Positions 39,223 through 48,899 are shown, counted from the first letter of the stretch. The stretch is DNA of 64,000 nucleotides from Halopseudomonas oceani (GCF_002903165.1 NZ_PPSK01000004.1:1-64000); one strand, 5' to 3'. Numbers and translations are program-made. The notes: generated from the sequence alone by a model not told the origin.

Positions 39223-39682
39223 TGTTGTTCTCCCACGACAGGTCCCGCCCGACGTGCATGCGTCGGGGCCATTGGCAGCGGACGTTAGCACAGCACAGCA
39301 TGCAGCTGGCGCGGGTCAGCCAGTTGAAATGGATGAATATCAAATAGATGGATAACGTAAGGCGAGCCGCTACAAGCACACACCGCAGAGCGAACAAAGG
39401 GAGTAACCACGCACGCAGCCAATTGAGTCGCAGTACTCATATAGCCTCCCCACTCCGTCAACAGCCATCAATCGGGAAGTTTGAAGACTCACAAACCAGC
39501 CTGGCATTCGGTGAACATGTCATGAGCACAAGCCGTAAAAGGCTGGCGCTTTTCATCGGATTGCTAAGTTGACTACTTAGAACGTTGAGGATCGACCAAA
39601 TGACGCCTTCTGCTCTTGCGCCGACGAGAGGAAAGTTCTGCAGTAACAACAGAACTCCCCAATCAGCTGGTCACGTATCAGG
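39223..39682. other. Intergenic region without a recognised gene
   Basis: 460 bp between the nitroreductase start and the tpsB stop. A plus-strand frame at 39348-39572 has no ribosome site and no recognisable protein character. No strong terminator for tpsB was found. Confidence 0.5.
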
Positions 39683-41311
39683 TCAGAACGACCACTGCAT
39701 ACGCCCCCACACCTGTGGTGTTCGCTCCGTGTCACTGGTGGGATGCTCGCCGCTGCGCCATGCGCTGGTAGCACTGAGCGTCAGTTGCGGGTGAGGTTGC
39801 CACTGCGCCCCCACCCCCACACTGCTCAGATTGCGATGGTAGTCGCCGTCTTGCTGAGGGTGACGTTCCAGGCGAGCATAGCCGCCATCCACAAACGCCG
39901 TGAACTGCCACTGCGGCCGCCACTGATAACGCAGCTCAACAGTACCGATAACCCCCTCATCCGCGCTGGCCTCACCCGCGGGATAACCGCGAACGGCATA
40001 GGGCCCGCCAAGCGACAAATGCTCTGAGCTATCAAGGTTGCCATCGGTCACCTGCCCCTGAATCGCCGTGTACAGACTGAATGGCCCCGCGAGCCGCTGC
40101 AGGCGCAGCAGCGAGTACTGCAGCTTGTCATAGCTGCCAAGGTCGGAACTGTCGCCACGCAGATGCCCATGCACCCAGTTCAGGCTGAACGCATTTACCC
40201 CACCGCCACCGAGACTGTCGCGCCAATCACCGGACAATCCCAGCGAGACACTTTCAGACGTCTTGTCGGTAACGATCAAGCCATCGAACAGTTCGTCAGT
40301 CAGGTCCTTGCGGTCCACCTGCAAGGTGCTGCGCAAGTTCAGCGTACGACTGCGAACCCAAGGGTGACTGACAAACACACCCACGGTGTCCGCGGTCCCG
40401 GTCGCGTCCAGGTCGTCAAAATCGCCACCCAGTTCGTAATCCATTTTTGAGGCCACAATACCCGCCCGCGTCCCCCACGGGCTGACCGGCACATCGTAGC
40501 GTGCCTGATAGTACAGTTGCTGTTCATCGGAGCCCAACAGAGACAGCGCGAAAGCATCACCAAACCCCAACGGGTTGGCCAAGTACAGCTCTCCGCCCAG
40601 ACGATACGCCCCGGTGTGGCGATTGCCGTAGTTGTCGAGCGTCACCGCACCACTGACCAGCGGCTCATCTTCCAGCGCCACCACCAGATCAGACTGCCCC
40701 GGCTTGGCTCCTGCAGCGAGCGATGATGTCGCGCGTACACCCGGCACGTCATTGAGCAACAGCAGACGCCGCTCCAACGGTTTGAGCTTTACCGCATCGC
40801 CGGCCTCGAGCCCGCTCAGCGTCGCGGCAGGCAGCGCGTCGCGCAGGCGACTCGCGTTGTCCAGCGTTACCCGGCCATACTCCCCTTCAGCTATCGCCAG
40901 CGTAATCACACCGTCTTCACCTATTTCCTGTGCAGGCACATAGGCGCGACTCACCAGATAGCCTTGTTGACGGTAGTAAAGCGTAAGGCGCTCCGCAGCC
41001 TGATACAGCTCGGCCAACGTCAGCGTCTGCCCCTCCAGATCGGCCAACTGCGCCAGCAGCGCATCCGTCGGCAGTGTGCGATTGCCTTCAATCCGGAACT
41101 GCTGCACCGGAATTCGAACATCGGATTGCGGCGCCGTTGCAGGCACCTCTGTGGGTGCCTGTAATACAGGGTCCGCCGGGGCAGGCAACGCCGGGGCATG
41201 ATCCTCAAGTATGCGTAAACTGTCGCCAGCCTGCGGCGGCTGTTGCGCCATCGCGGCAGTGGACGGCAGCCAACAGCAGACAGCCAACAACCCCAACCCT
41301 TTTGTACTCAC
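39683..41311 (-). CDS. TpsB outer membrane transporter of two-partner secretion (ShlB/FhaC family)
   Basis: Omp85-superfamily barrel that secretes the TpsA protein encoded upstream. The 542-residue protein has a signal peptide (about 1-22), a Pro-rich stretch, a POTRA domain beginning QQFRIEGNRTLPTDALLAQL with a second POTRA (VTLDNASRLRDALPA onward), and a C-terminal beta barrel ending in Phe (GRMQWSF). The FxxGG-like segment is present as YAVRGYPAGEASADEG, corresponding to the loop-6 VRGY motif of FhaC. It follows tpsA by 79 bp with a hairpin in between, so it is the second gene of the operon. Confidence 0.93.
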   Translation of the reverse strand: MSTKGLGLLAVCCWLPSTAAMAQQPPQAGDSLRILEDHAPALPAPADPVLQAPTEVPATAPQSDVRIPVQQFRIEGNRTLPTDALLAQLADLEGQTLTLAELYQAAERLTLYYRQQGYLVSRAYVPAQEIGEDGVITLAIAEGEYGRVTLDNASRLRDALPAATLSGLEAGDAVKLKPLERRLLLLNDVPGVRATSSLAAGAKPGQSDLVVALEDEPLVSGAVTLDNYGNRHTGAYRLGGELYLANPLGFGDAFALSLLGSDEQQLYYQARYDVPVSPWGTRAGIVASKMDYELGGDFDDLDATGTADTVGVFVSHPWVRSRTLNLRSTLQVDRKDLTDELFDGLIVTDKTSESVSLGLSGDWRDSLGGGGVNAFSLNWVHGHLRGDSSDLGSYDKLQYSLLRLQRLAGPFSLYTAIQGQVTDGNLDSSEHLSLGGPYAVRGYPAGEASADEGVIGTVELRYQWRPQWQFTAFVDGGYARLERHPQQDGDYHRNLSSVGVGAQWQPHPQLTLSATSAWRSGEHPTSDTERTPQVWGRMQWSF

Positions 41312-41344
41312 TGCGATTCCCTCGATTTATTCCATGACAACAAC

Positions 41345-41368
41345 CGCCAGGCCACACTGGACCTGGCG
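41345..41368 (-). other. Intercistronic hairpin between tpsA and tpsB
   Basis: A 7-bp stem CGCCAGG / CCTGGCG with a 10-nt loop in the 79-bp gap. It could stabilise the tpsA mRNA end or reduce readthrough into tpsB; no U-run is present. Confidence 0.35.
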
Positions 41369-41390
41369 TTATCCCTCTGATCGGTCTGAT

Positions 41391-44300
41391 CTATTCGGCT
41401 TGAGCGTCAGCGCGGCGATTAACCGCCATGGCCAACTGCAGAGTGTCAGTGCCGAACGGCTGCGGCTTATCCGCTGCGCCGGCCTGCAGCTGCTCGGCCG
41501 ACACCCCAAAGCGCTGCAGCAGCTTGGCAACAGACTGCGCATGGGCGATAAAACGCGGCGGATCGATTGCCCTCGCCCCCGCCTCGCCGGCCTGTTCCAT
41601 CAACTGAACCCGCGCCTCGGGGTTGGCTTTCAGGAACGCCGCCAGCGCCCCCAGCAGGCCCTGAGTGGCGGCATCCGTCCTGCCGAGCTCGCGACCTGAA
41701 AGGCCCGCCGCTTGCAGTTGCAACGCGTTAAGCCGCAACGCGAGCGGACGCTCCGGAGCAGCTGGAACAGTCAACGTTACCGCCCCGCCCAACCCTGACA
41801 GATTGAGACCATCGCCCTGCACCTCAAGCTGCAGCGCCTGTTGCTCCGGCGTCGGCAACGATTGCCCTCCGCCCTGTTGCGGGGGGTGATAGTTGATCGC
41901 CTCCTGGTATCCCTGCGGCGGCAGATAAGCCAAGATGCTGGCCAGAATCTGAATTGGACTATTGAGCTGATAGTTATGGCTATCAGCGCCATCCAGCACC
42001 CCGCTGACGGTCACGGTCTTGCCCTGGCCAATCTCGGCATCAGCAAACCAGGCGCTCAGATTCACCCGCAGGTCATCCCCACTGACCACCCCGTCCAGAG
42101 CCGCCGTCACGTCCGCATCGCTCGTGCCGTCGTAGACTTTGTGTTGCACCAGTACATTGATCAGATCGATCACCTTGGCGCTGATGCTGGCGGTGGTCGT
42201 GACGCTGTTCGCCGACAGGGCGTAGTTACCGGCATCCGCGCCCGACAGCAAGCCGCTGACGGTCACGGTTTTGCCGGTACCAGCGTTTTTGTTATCAAAC
42301 GCCCCGGTGAGGGCCAGTTGCAGATCATCGCCGCTGATGACACCACTAAGATCGGCAGTCACATCCGCATCGGTGGCGCCGTCGTAAACTTTGTTCTGCG
42401 CAATGGCGTTAATCAGATCAATGATTTTCGGTGTCACCGTGAGCGTACCACCGGTAGCGGTCAGGTCGACGTTATAACCCGTGGCGTCCAGATCGCCGAC
42501 CTGCCAGGTCAGCCCGTAGCTACCCGCATTCGCGCTTGCAGCAGTGCCTGCCGAGACAAGTGTGGGTGCACCGATGTTGCTGGCGTCGTCCTGAGTGAAC
42601 ACATTGCCGTAAGCGGCAGCGTCCACAAACCCGCTCAGCGTGTAATCGGTGCCGGCAACCGGCGTGGGGAATATGTCACCGTAGGTTTTGGTGTAGTTAA
42701 CATTGTCGGTGACCGTGAGGGTGGGCTGCATGGCAAACACATAGCGGTTGCCCGGTGCCGTGACAGCTGGCGAGCCACTCCAGCTGGTATTCCAGAGCGC
42801 CTGATTACCGCTGGCCAGACCACCAAAGGTGTTGTCATCGGGGTTATCGCTGTAGATCAGCCAGCGACCATCTGCATGGCTGGTCTGTACAGCAGCACTC
42901 CCGGCCTCGTTAATAAACGCGCTACTGCTCAGCACCAGAGCATCGCCCGCCGCATCAGAGGAAAGCACAGCGCCCGCCGCGAGGTGAACATCGCCTTCGG
43001 CCTCGACCAGCAGTGCATTGTCTTCCAGTGCAACACTGTCGCTGACGTTAACATCGCCGCTGGCCTTCAGGCTCAGGGTGGCTCCCGAAACGTTATCTGC
43101 CACCTTGACGCCACCCAGGGTATTGACCAACCCCGCCGTCGCTTCGATGGTGCGGTCATCCGTGAGCAGGTAGTGGCTGTTACTGATGGTGCTACTCGCC
43201 TGAAAACCGACTAGGCCGCCGACCCTATCAGCGCCTGTCACCGCGCCCGTGGCATAGGACTGGCTGACGCTGCTGTTCCTTTGGGCTCCAATCAGGCCAC
43301 CAACCGCTCTACCCCCAGTCACCGCGCCTGTCGCATAGGAGTGGCTGACATGGCTGCCTACCTCCTGAAAACCTATCAGGCCGCCAACAAAATCTCCCCC
43401 ACCAGTCACCGTGCTTGTCGCATAGGCATCGCTGATGCTGGCGTTGCTGCCCCACTGCATACCGACCAGGCCGCCCACAAGTTTCTCCGCGCCAGTCACC
43501 CTCCCTGTCACATAGGCATTGCTGACATCACCATCAAATTTATTACCAACCAAACCCGCAACATAGCTCCGCCCGGTAATATCGATATTTTCCAGCCCTA
43601 CATGGCGGAGCGTTGCGCCATCGGTGTAGCCAAACAATCCAACATAGTCTGTGGCTCGCCGATCAATAAACAGATCACCAATCACATGCCCAAGACCATC
43701 TAGGCCGCCGCCGAATCGATTGGCTAAATCACCAATGGGATCAAACCCCGCAGTGCTCCACATGCCCGAGTCATTGCTGCCATTGGCAATGCCGGCATCA
43801 ATATCAGCTGCAAGGGTGTAGTCTGCGGTCAGATCCAGCGCGGCCAGTTGCAGCTGGTGCGCGTTGCGGATGGTGGTGCTGTATTCGCTGTACAAAAACG
43901 GCCGGGTGGAGCCTTCGATCATGGCCCAGGTGGGATTGCCGCTGCCGTCTTTGGCTATATACACGTCGCCGTATAGCTGCTCCCAGGTGCCGAGATTTTG
44001 ATAGGCGCTGTGGTTGTAGCGGTTAGAGGCTGTCACCTCAGCCACGCCGCCAGATGCCCCACTCCCAATCTGCCCGGTGGAGGCGCTATCCCAGTGGCTG
44101 TCAACAATCGCGAAGAAGGTTTGGCCAACCAGCCCACCTACGTAAGTGCCCCCTGCCACTGCGCCTGTCGCGTAGGAATTCCGTATGCCGCCACGGTTTA
44201 AACCGACCAGACCGCCAATCCAATCATCGCCAGCAACTGAGCCAACAGCATATGACTCGCGGATGAGGGCACGTTCCGACCAGCCCAGCAGACCGCCAAC

Positions 44301-47132
44301 GTATCTACTTCCTTGCACGCTACTGGCGGCATAGGATTGGCTCGTATCGCCATTCTCCTGATAACCAATCAGACCGCCGACATTGTCCAGGCCCTGAACC
44401 ACGCCGCTGACATAGGATTGGGTGATGTTGCTGTACCTGCTATACCCAACCAGGCCGCCAACAAAGCTACCCCCCCTAACATCAACACCGTCCAACCCCA
44501 CCTGGCGCAGGGTTGCGCCGTTGGTGAAGCCAAACAGACCTGTGTGGTCGGACGCATTCCGATCAATAAACAAACCACTGATCACATGCCCCAGCCCATC
44601 GAACACGCCACTAAATCGATTGGCGTCATCCCCAATCGGCACAAACCCCGCACCGCCGTTCCAGCCTGCCGTCGCGCTGGCATCAATATCCGCCGCCAGC
44701 ACATAGTTGCTGGTCAGACCGCTGTTGATAGCTTGCAGCTGTTGCAGAGTGAGGATGACGTTATAGGCGTCGGGGCGATTGCTTGCGGTGATGGTGCCGC
44801 TGGGAAGGTCATGGCGGTTAAAGACCTGATTGCCCGACAGCCCCAGTAGATAAGGCGTGGTCTGATCACCAGCATTGCCCCACACCTCGCCAAACTCGAA
44901 ACCGGTGAAGCTGTCGGCGGAGAACATTTGGGCGGTGGTCAGGCCCGTGCCGCCGGCGCTCGTTGCCTGGCCGGTTGTTTCGGTGTTCCAGTAGCTATTG
45001 GTGGTGCTGCCACTATCCTGACCCCCGACCAGACCGCCAACATCAATCCCCCCTGTTACCGTACCGGTGGCATAGGACTGGCTGATGCTGCCGTTCTGAT
45101 ACCCGACCAGACCACCAACGTACTGATTACTCCCCGTCACCGCACCGGTGGCATAGGACTGGCTGATGCTGCCGTACTGATACCCGACCAGACCGCCAAC
45201 CCGGTTCGTCCCCGTCACCGCAGCGGTGGCATAGGACTGGCTGATGCTGCTATTGACGCGGCCATTGAAGCTGTCACCGACCAGGCCCCCAACATAACGC
45301 GTCCCCGTCACCGCGCCGGTGGCATAGGAGTGGCTGACACTGCTGCCACGCAGCCCACCCACCAGCCCCCCAACGTAATCCCGGCCCGTAATATCAATGT
45401 TTTCCAAACCCACCTGACGCAGCGTTGCGCCATCGGTGTAGCCAAACAGGCCGACCCAATCTGTGGTCTCCCGATCAATAAACAGATCACTGATCACATG
45501 CCCCAACCCATCAAACACGCCCTGGAAACTATTGCTGTAAGTACTACCAATCGGATTAAACCCCGCACCGCTGTTCCAGCCTGCCGTGGCGCTGGCATCA
45601 ATATCCGCGCCCAGCACGTAGTTGCCTGTGAGCCCGCTGTTGATGCCTTGCAAAGCGTCTACGTCGGTAATGATGGTGTAGTCGACGACAGGGCCAGCAC
45701 CACCCAACTGGGTACTGAAGCTGCCGGTTGAAGCCAGGTTGATGGGCGCCGTGACCCGGTATTGGGCTTCGGTGCCGTTAATCACCCCATCGCTGCTGCC
45801 CTGGCCGTATTTCAGCGCCAGACCGGCGGTGCCGCTGGCGTTAAGGGACTCATTGACGTGGATATCACGCTCGGCGCTGAGTGTGAGGGTGTTGTCGTTC
45901 CAGCTGACGCTGTCATTAACGAAAACATCGCCGTTGCCGTCGGTGGCGCCATTGACGCTCTGGATCTCGACGTCGGTGCTGGCAAGCTGGTTGCTCAGCG
46001 TGGCGCCGGTGATGTCACCGCCGCTGGCGGCGACGGTGAAGTCGTTGGGGTCGATCAGCCAGCGGCCGGTCTCGCCATGCTCAGCCTGCGTGGTGATCTG
46101 TGTGCTGTCGGCAATCGTGACGTGAGCACCGCTGGTTTCAATAAAACCGCCATCGCCGCTGGTGGGCGCTGAGGCGTCCAGCGTGCCGTCGATAGTGGCG
46201 GTGCCGCTTTGCATATCCGCCAGCAGCACGATTTTGCCGTCGCGTTCGGCCACGGTCTGCGCACGAATCTGCCCACTGTTGTTGACCACCGAATCGAGCA
46301 CCTGATCAGCGGCGTGGGTGGTGAGGTAAACACTGCCGCCATCGGCCTGGATCGCGCCGTGGTTTTCCACCAGAGCATTGAGTTTGCCCTGCTCAATGGT
46401 GAGGTTGATCAAACCGTCGCCGGCAAAATCCAGCTGGATTTTCTCCCCGGCCGCCATGGCAACGCTGCCCAGGTTTGCGCGGATCACTCCTTCGTTACTC
46501 ACCTGGCCGCCGAGCATCACCACAGCGCCACCATCGGCATGGATGGTGCCACGGTTGATCACCGCCTGATTGCCGCTGCCCTCAAAACGGTAGTTGCCGT
46601 CGACAAAGTCCTGATTGTCGATATCCAGCGTGGAAGCCACCAAGCCACCCACATTGACGCTGGCCCCTTCGGCAAACAGCACCCCGTTCTGGTTGACCAG
46701 AAACACCTTGCCGGTGGCATTGAGGTTGCCGTAAATCGCCGAGGGATCGTTGCCGATAACGCGATTGAGCGCCACGGCGGAGCTGCTGTTCTGGTCGAAG
46801 TTGACGGTGTTGCCTTCACCGATGCTGAACGACTGCCAGTCGATAATGGCCTTGTTTGAGCCCTGCTCGATGGTGAGCGTGTGGTCACTGGGCTGGCTGA
46901 TGGATACATCGCCAGCGATCACCTGACCATTTTGCGGCAGGGTCGCAGCCAGAACAGACCCAGGTGCCGCGTACAACAACAGCAACATGCCTGAAGCGCC
47001 CCGCCATTGCCCGTTGCGTAGTGTGCCGCTGCCCTGCTTACCTCGCCCCTTGCCGCAGCCACGAGCCAACTCGGATACGGCCTGCCAAACGCCCAGCGCA
47101 GCATTGAAAACGGTTTTGAAGATGTGATTCAT
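41391..47132 (-). CDS. TpsA exoprotein: filamentous-haemagglutinin-type adhesin with GLUG and YDG repeats
   Basis: Large secreted or surface protein of 1913 residues, exported by the TpsB encoded next. It begins with an extended signal peptide (ESPR; NHIFKTVFNAALGVWQAVSE), cleaved near SVLA-ATLPQNG, then the TPS domain (about 58-300) with LNRVIGNDPSAIYG and VFLVNQNGVLF. Three large modules containing GLUG motifs (GGLVG/GGLIG with SYATGAV spacers) start near residues 484, 790 and 1084. YDG/MBG-type repeats (VYDGATDADVT and VYDGTSDADVT) lie near 1480-1730. The end (1820-1913) resembles a degenerate OmpA domain. ATG at 47132 has AAGGGAG five bases upstream; the frame extends to 47174. No VENN motif or toxin tail. 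Confidence 0.93.
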   Translation of the reverse strand: MNHIFKTVFNAALGVWQAVSELARGCGKGRGKQGSGTLRNGQWRGASGMLLLLYAAPGSVLAATLPQNGQVIAGDVSISQPSDHTLTIEQGSNKAIIDWQSFSIGEGNTVNFDQNSSSAVALNRVIGNDPSAIYGNLNATGKVFLVNQNGVLFAEGASVNVGGLVASTLDIDNQDFVDGNYRFEGSGNQAVINRGTIHADGGAVVMLGGQVSNEGVIRANLGSVAMAAGEKIQLDFAGDGLINLTIEQGKLNALVENHGAIQADGGSVYLTTHAADQVLDSVVNNSGQIRAQTVAERDGKIVLLADMQSGTATIDGTLDASAPTSGDGGFIETSGAHVTIADSTQITTQAEHGETGRWLIDPNDFTVAASGGDITGATLSNQLASTDVEIQSVNGATDGNGDVFVNDSVSWNDNTLTLSAERDIHVNESLNASGTAGLALKYGQGSSDGVINGTEAQYRVTAPINLASTGSFSTQLGGAGPVVDYTIITDVDALQGINSGLTGNYVLGADIDASATAGWNSGAGFNPIGSTYSNSFQGVFDGLGHVISDLFIDRETTDWVGLFGYTDGATLRQVGLENIDITGRDYVGGLVGGLRGSSVSHSYATGAVTGTRYVGGLVGDSFNGRVNSSISQSYATAAVTGTNRVGGLVGYQYGSISQSYATGAVTGSNQYVGGLVGYQNGSISQSYATGTVTGGIDVGGLVGGQDSGSTTNSYWNTETTGQATSAGGTGLTTAQMFSADSFTGFEFGEVWGNAGDQTTPYLLGLSGNQVFNRHDLPSGTITASNRPDAYNVILTLQQLQAINSGLTSNYVLAADIDASATAGWNGGAGFVPIGDDANRFSGVFDGLGHVISGLFIDRNASDHTGLFGFTNGATLRQVGLDGVDVRGGSFVGGLVGYSRYSNITQSYVSGVVQGLDNVGGLIGYQENGDTSQSYAASSVQGSRYVGGLLGWSERALIRESYAVGSVAGDDWIGGLVGLNRGGIRNSYATGAVAGGTYVGGLVGQTFFAIVDSHWDSASTGQIGSGASGGVAEVTASNRYNHSAYQNLGTWEQLYGDVYIAKDGSGNPTWAMIEGSTRPFLYSEYSTTIRNAHQLQLAALDLTADYTLAADIDAGIANGSNDSGMWSTAGFDPIGDLANRFGGGLDGLGHVIGDLFIDRRATDYVGLFGYTDGATLRHVGLENIDITGRSYVAGLVGNKFDGDVSNAYVTGRVTGAEKLVGGLVGMQWGSNASISDAYATSTVTGGGDFVGGLIGFQEVGSHVSHSYATGAVTGGRAVGGLIGAQRNSSVSQSYATGAVTGADRVGGLVGFQASSTISNSHYLLTDDRTIEATAGLVNTLGGVKVADNVSGATLSLKASGDVNVSDSVALEDNALLVEAEGDVHLAAGAVLSSDAAGDALVLSSSAFINEAGSAAVQTSHADGRWLIYSDNPDDNTFGGLASGNQALWNTSWSGSPAVTAPGNRYVFAMQPTLTVTDNVNYTKTYGDIFPTPVAGTDYTLSGFVDAAAYGNVFTQDDASNIGAPTLVSAGTAASANAGSYGLTWQVGDLDATGYNVDLTATGGTLTVTPKIIDLINAIAQNKVYDGATDADVTADLSGVISGDDLQLALTGAFDNKNAGTGKTVTVSGLLSGADAGNYALSANSVTTTASISAKVIDLINVLVQHKVYDGTSDADVTAALDGVVSGDDLRVNLSAWFADAEIGQGKTVTVSGVLDGADSHNYQLNSPIQILASILAYLPPQGYQEAINYHPPQQGGGQSLPTPEQQALQLEVQGDGLNLSGLGGAVTLTVPAAPERPLALRLNALQLQAAGLSGRELGRTDAATQGLLGALAAFLKANPEARVQLMEQAGEAGARAIDPPRFIAHAQSVAKLLQRFGVSAEQLQAGAADKPQPFGTDTLQLAMAVNRRADAQAE
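43195..45400 (-). repeat. Coding tandem repeats for GLUG motifs inside tpsA
   Basis: The DNA repeats in units of about 78-81 bp; for example CATAGGACTG recurs at 45071, 45152 and 45230, each flanked by nearly identical sequence. A higher-order repeat of about 800-900 bp is formed by three copies of the whole module (the strand encoding DGLGHVI-x2-LFIDR begins each). Confidence 0.8.
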
Positions 47133-47297
47133 GGCGCTCCCTTCCCCGGGGGATGTCCGGCCCGGATTGGGCAATGACAGCTCCCCTGCGTGATGATTTC
47201 CGTTTGGGATGTAGGGTAGAGATCAGTGCGGTTAGGAACCACTTGGCGGATACATCATTTTCCGAGTTCTTATCATTTCCCCCGTATTGGCTGCCAA

Positions 47298-47313
47298 ACC
47301 GGTGAATTCCGGT
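47298..47313 (+). promoter_or_regulatory. Inverted repeat upstream of the AraC regulator gene
   Basis: ACCGG (47298-47302) and CCGGT (47309-47313) are separated by 6 bp in the divergent region between tpsA and the AraC gene. It is a possible operator; AraC proteins more often use direct repeats, so this is weak. Confidence 0.25.
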
Positions 47314-47375
47314 AGTATTCAGCCATGATAAAAAAACACGGAAGCGGCACGGAGGTGCCACTAGTTAAGGCAGAC

Positions 47376-48290
47376 ATGAGCGGTGGTCAGGCAATCGACC
47401 TGCCGGGCATTCGCGGTCGTATGGAACGTCTGGAATTCGCCAGTGGCATAGTGCTCTACCGGATGGAATATGAGGCGCTGGAAGACTGTTCCGTGCAGGT
47501 ACAGAACAGTTTCAGCGAGCCGTGGATCGGCTCTGCGCTGCATCTGCAGGGCCGCTCCGAACTGGCCTACCCCGACGGCAAAACCTTTACGCTGACACCG
47601 GATTCGGCACTGTTGATGCGGGTTGACCCATCAGGCAGCCGCTTTCATCTGTTCAAGGGGCAGCTCATTCGCCATGTGGGCGTAGCGTCGACCCTGGCAC
47701 CACTGCAAGCGCGCTTCAACGGCCAACTGCCGGAGCGTCTGTCGCTGTTCCATGACAGCGCGTTTGGCGACTTCCAGCTGGGCCAATCATTCTCGCCCAG
47801 CCCGCGCCTGCGTCAATTGGCAAGCAACCTGTTCGACAACCACGCCAGAGGCAGCACCCGACTACTGAAGCTCGAAGGTATTGCAAACCTGTTCCTTGCC
47901 GAAATCATCGAGCTGTTCTGCGAGGAAAACGATACAGAAGATCGCATTATCGTTTGGGAAAAGCAGGCCCTGAGCGACATCATCGCGCACATCGAAAACA
48001 ACCTAGATGGCGCCCTGGCTCTGGCCAATCTGGCCGATATGGCAGGTCTGTCCGAGAACCGCCTCGATCAACTGTTTCGGCAAAAATTCCAGCTGAGCTG
48101 CGCTGAGTACGTGCGCAATGAACGCATGAGTACAGCCAACCGCTGGCTGGAAACAGGCGAATTGCCCGTGCGTGAGGTTGCCGAGCGAGTTGGCTACAGC
48201 CACGTCAGCAACTTCTCTCGCGCCTACCGAGCACGCTTCGGGGAAACGCCGGCACGGACACTGCGAAGAGGTGCATCCAGCAGCGGATAA
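47376..48290 (+). CDS. AraC family regulator divergent from the two-partner secretion operon
   Basis: A 304-residue transcription regulator with a unique N-terminal domain (about 1-195) and a C-terminal AraC DNA-binding domain with two helix-turn-helices: ALANLADMAGLSENRLDQLF and PVREVAERVGYSHVSNFSRA, ending FGETPARTLRR. The N-terminal domain resembles PchR-type regulators. The ATG at 47376 has AAGG five bases upstream; the ATG at 47325 gives a 321-residue alternative without a ribosome site. Position suggests that it controls tpsA and tpsB. Signal unknown. Confidence 0.87.
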   Translation: MSGGQAIDLPGIRGRMERLEFASGIVLYRMEYEALEDCSVQVQNSFSEPWIGSALHLQGRSELAYPDGKTFTLTPDSALLMRVDPSGSRFHLFKGQLIRHVGVASTLAPLQARFNGQLPERLSLFHDSAFGDFQLGQSFSPSPRLRQLASNLFDNHARGSTRLLKLEGIANLFLAEIIELFCEENDTEDRIIVWEKQALSDIIAHIENNLDGALALANLADMAGLSENRLDQLFRQKFQLSCAEYVRNERMSTANRWLETGELPVREVAERVGYSHVSNFSRAYRARFGETPARTLRRGASSSG

Positions 48291-48370
48291 GGCACTATCT
48301 GACGGTGTGCAGGGAAAGGCTGAATCGTCCTGTGCTAGAGTGCCACCTGACTCCAACCTGGGTAACCACC

Positions 48371-48742
48371 ATGCTCGTGTACATTCTCATCGCCTGCGAC
48401 CGTCTTGATGAAAAGCAGGAAAAAAAGCTCAAACAGAATCTGCCCGAGCTGCAAGCCGCCTTGCAGGTATATGCCGATGAGAACGTAGCAACCACGGTAA
48501 CCCTGATCAACGACTGTGAAAGCGACGACTGTGAAGACTGGCAACTGGGCATCAGTCAACCGATCAAGAAGCCAGTTCACCTCAACCCGCCAGTGAACCT
48601 GTTCAACAGTCTGGCCCAGCAATACGACATCGACTGTGAGGTGGGCTATATCGAAGACGACGTGCGCGAAGCCGTCAGCTACTTTGGCAAGCACGAAGGT
48701 CGTGGCGAGGCGTTTCTGATTGCCGAATATCTGGGGCTTTAA
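48371..48742 (+). CDS. Conserved small protein of unknown function
   Basis: A 123-residue, acidic, probably cytoplasmic protein beginning MLVYILIACDRLDEKQEKKL. No domain is recognised. The sequence has an acidic Cys-containing stretch (NDCESDDCEDWQLG) and ends AEYLGL. The start at 48371 is taken because the frame upstream overlaps likely leader sequence; no good ribosome site is seen. It lies between the AraC gene and a hairpin and marks the last gene before the accessory region. The function is unknown. Confidence 0.6.
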   Translation: MLVYILIACDRLDEKQEKKLKQNLPELQAALQVYADENVATTVTLINDCESDDCEDWQLGISQPIKKPVHLNPPVNLFNSLAQQYDIDCEVGYIEDDVREAVSYFGKHEGRGEAFLIAEYLGL

Positions 48743-48751
48743 ACGCCCGAC

Positions 48752-48784
48752 CCGCAGCGGCCATTCTCCCTCTGGCCGCTGCGG
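48752..48784. terminator. Strong hairpin between convergent genes
   Basis: A perfect 12-bp stem CCGCAGCGGCCA / TGGCCGCTGCGG with a 9-nt loop follows the 48371-48742 gene by 9 bp. No U-run on either side. Confidence 0.5.
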
Positions 48785-48899
48785 TCGGTAACGCTCTTCG
48801 ACGAAGCAACACCTCTACCTTGCCGACTGCGGTGCAGACTGAGCAGCCCCACCAGGTTATCTAACCACCATCAAGCATGCTGCCCCGGGGTCTTGCCTC

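Noticed and set aside
39348-39572. Plus-strand 74-codon frame between the nitroreductase and tpsB genes
   Set aside because: No ribosome site, basic low-information composition, no recognised family.
43195-45400. CRISPR array or non-coding tandem repeat
   Set aside because: The repeats are in frame inside one open reading frame and code for GLUG motifs; units diverge and there are no uniform spacers.
39683-47132. Contact-dependent inhibition (CdiB/CdiA) system
   Set aside because: TpsA has no VENN or other toxin-delimiting motif, no toxin C-terminus, and no small immunity gene follows; its end is OmpA-like.
47325-47375. Upstream start of the AraC gene at 47325
   Set aside because: No ribosome site; the ATG at 47376 has AAGG at good spacing. 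Not excluded, given as alternative.
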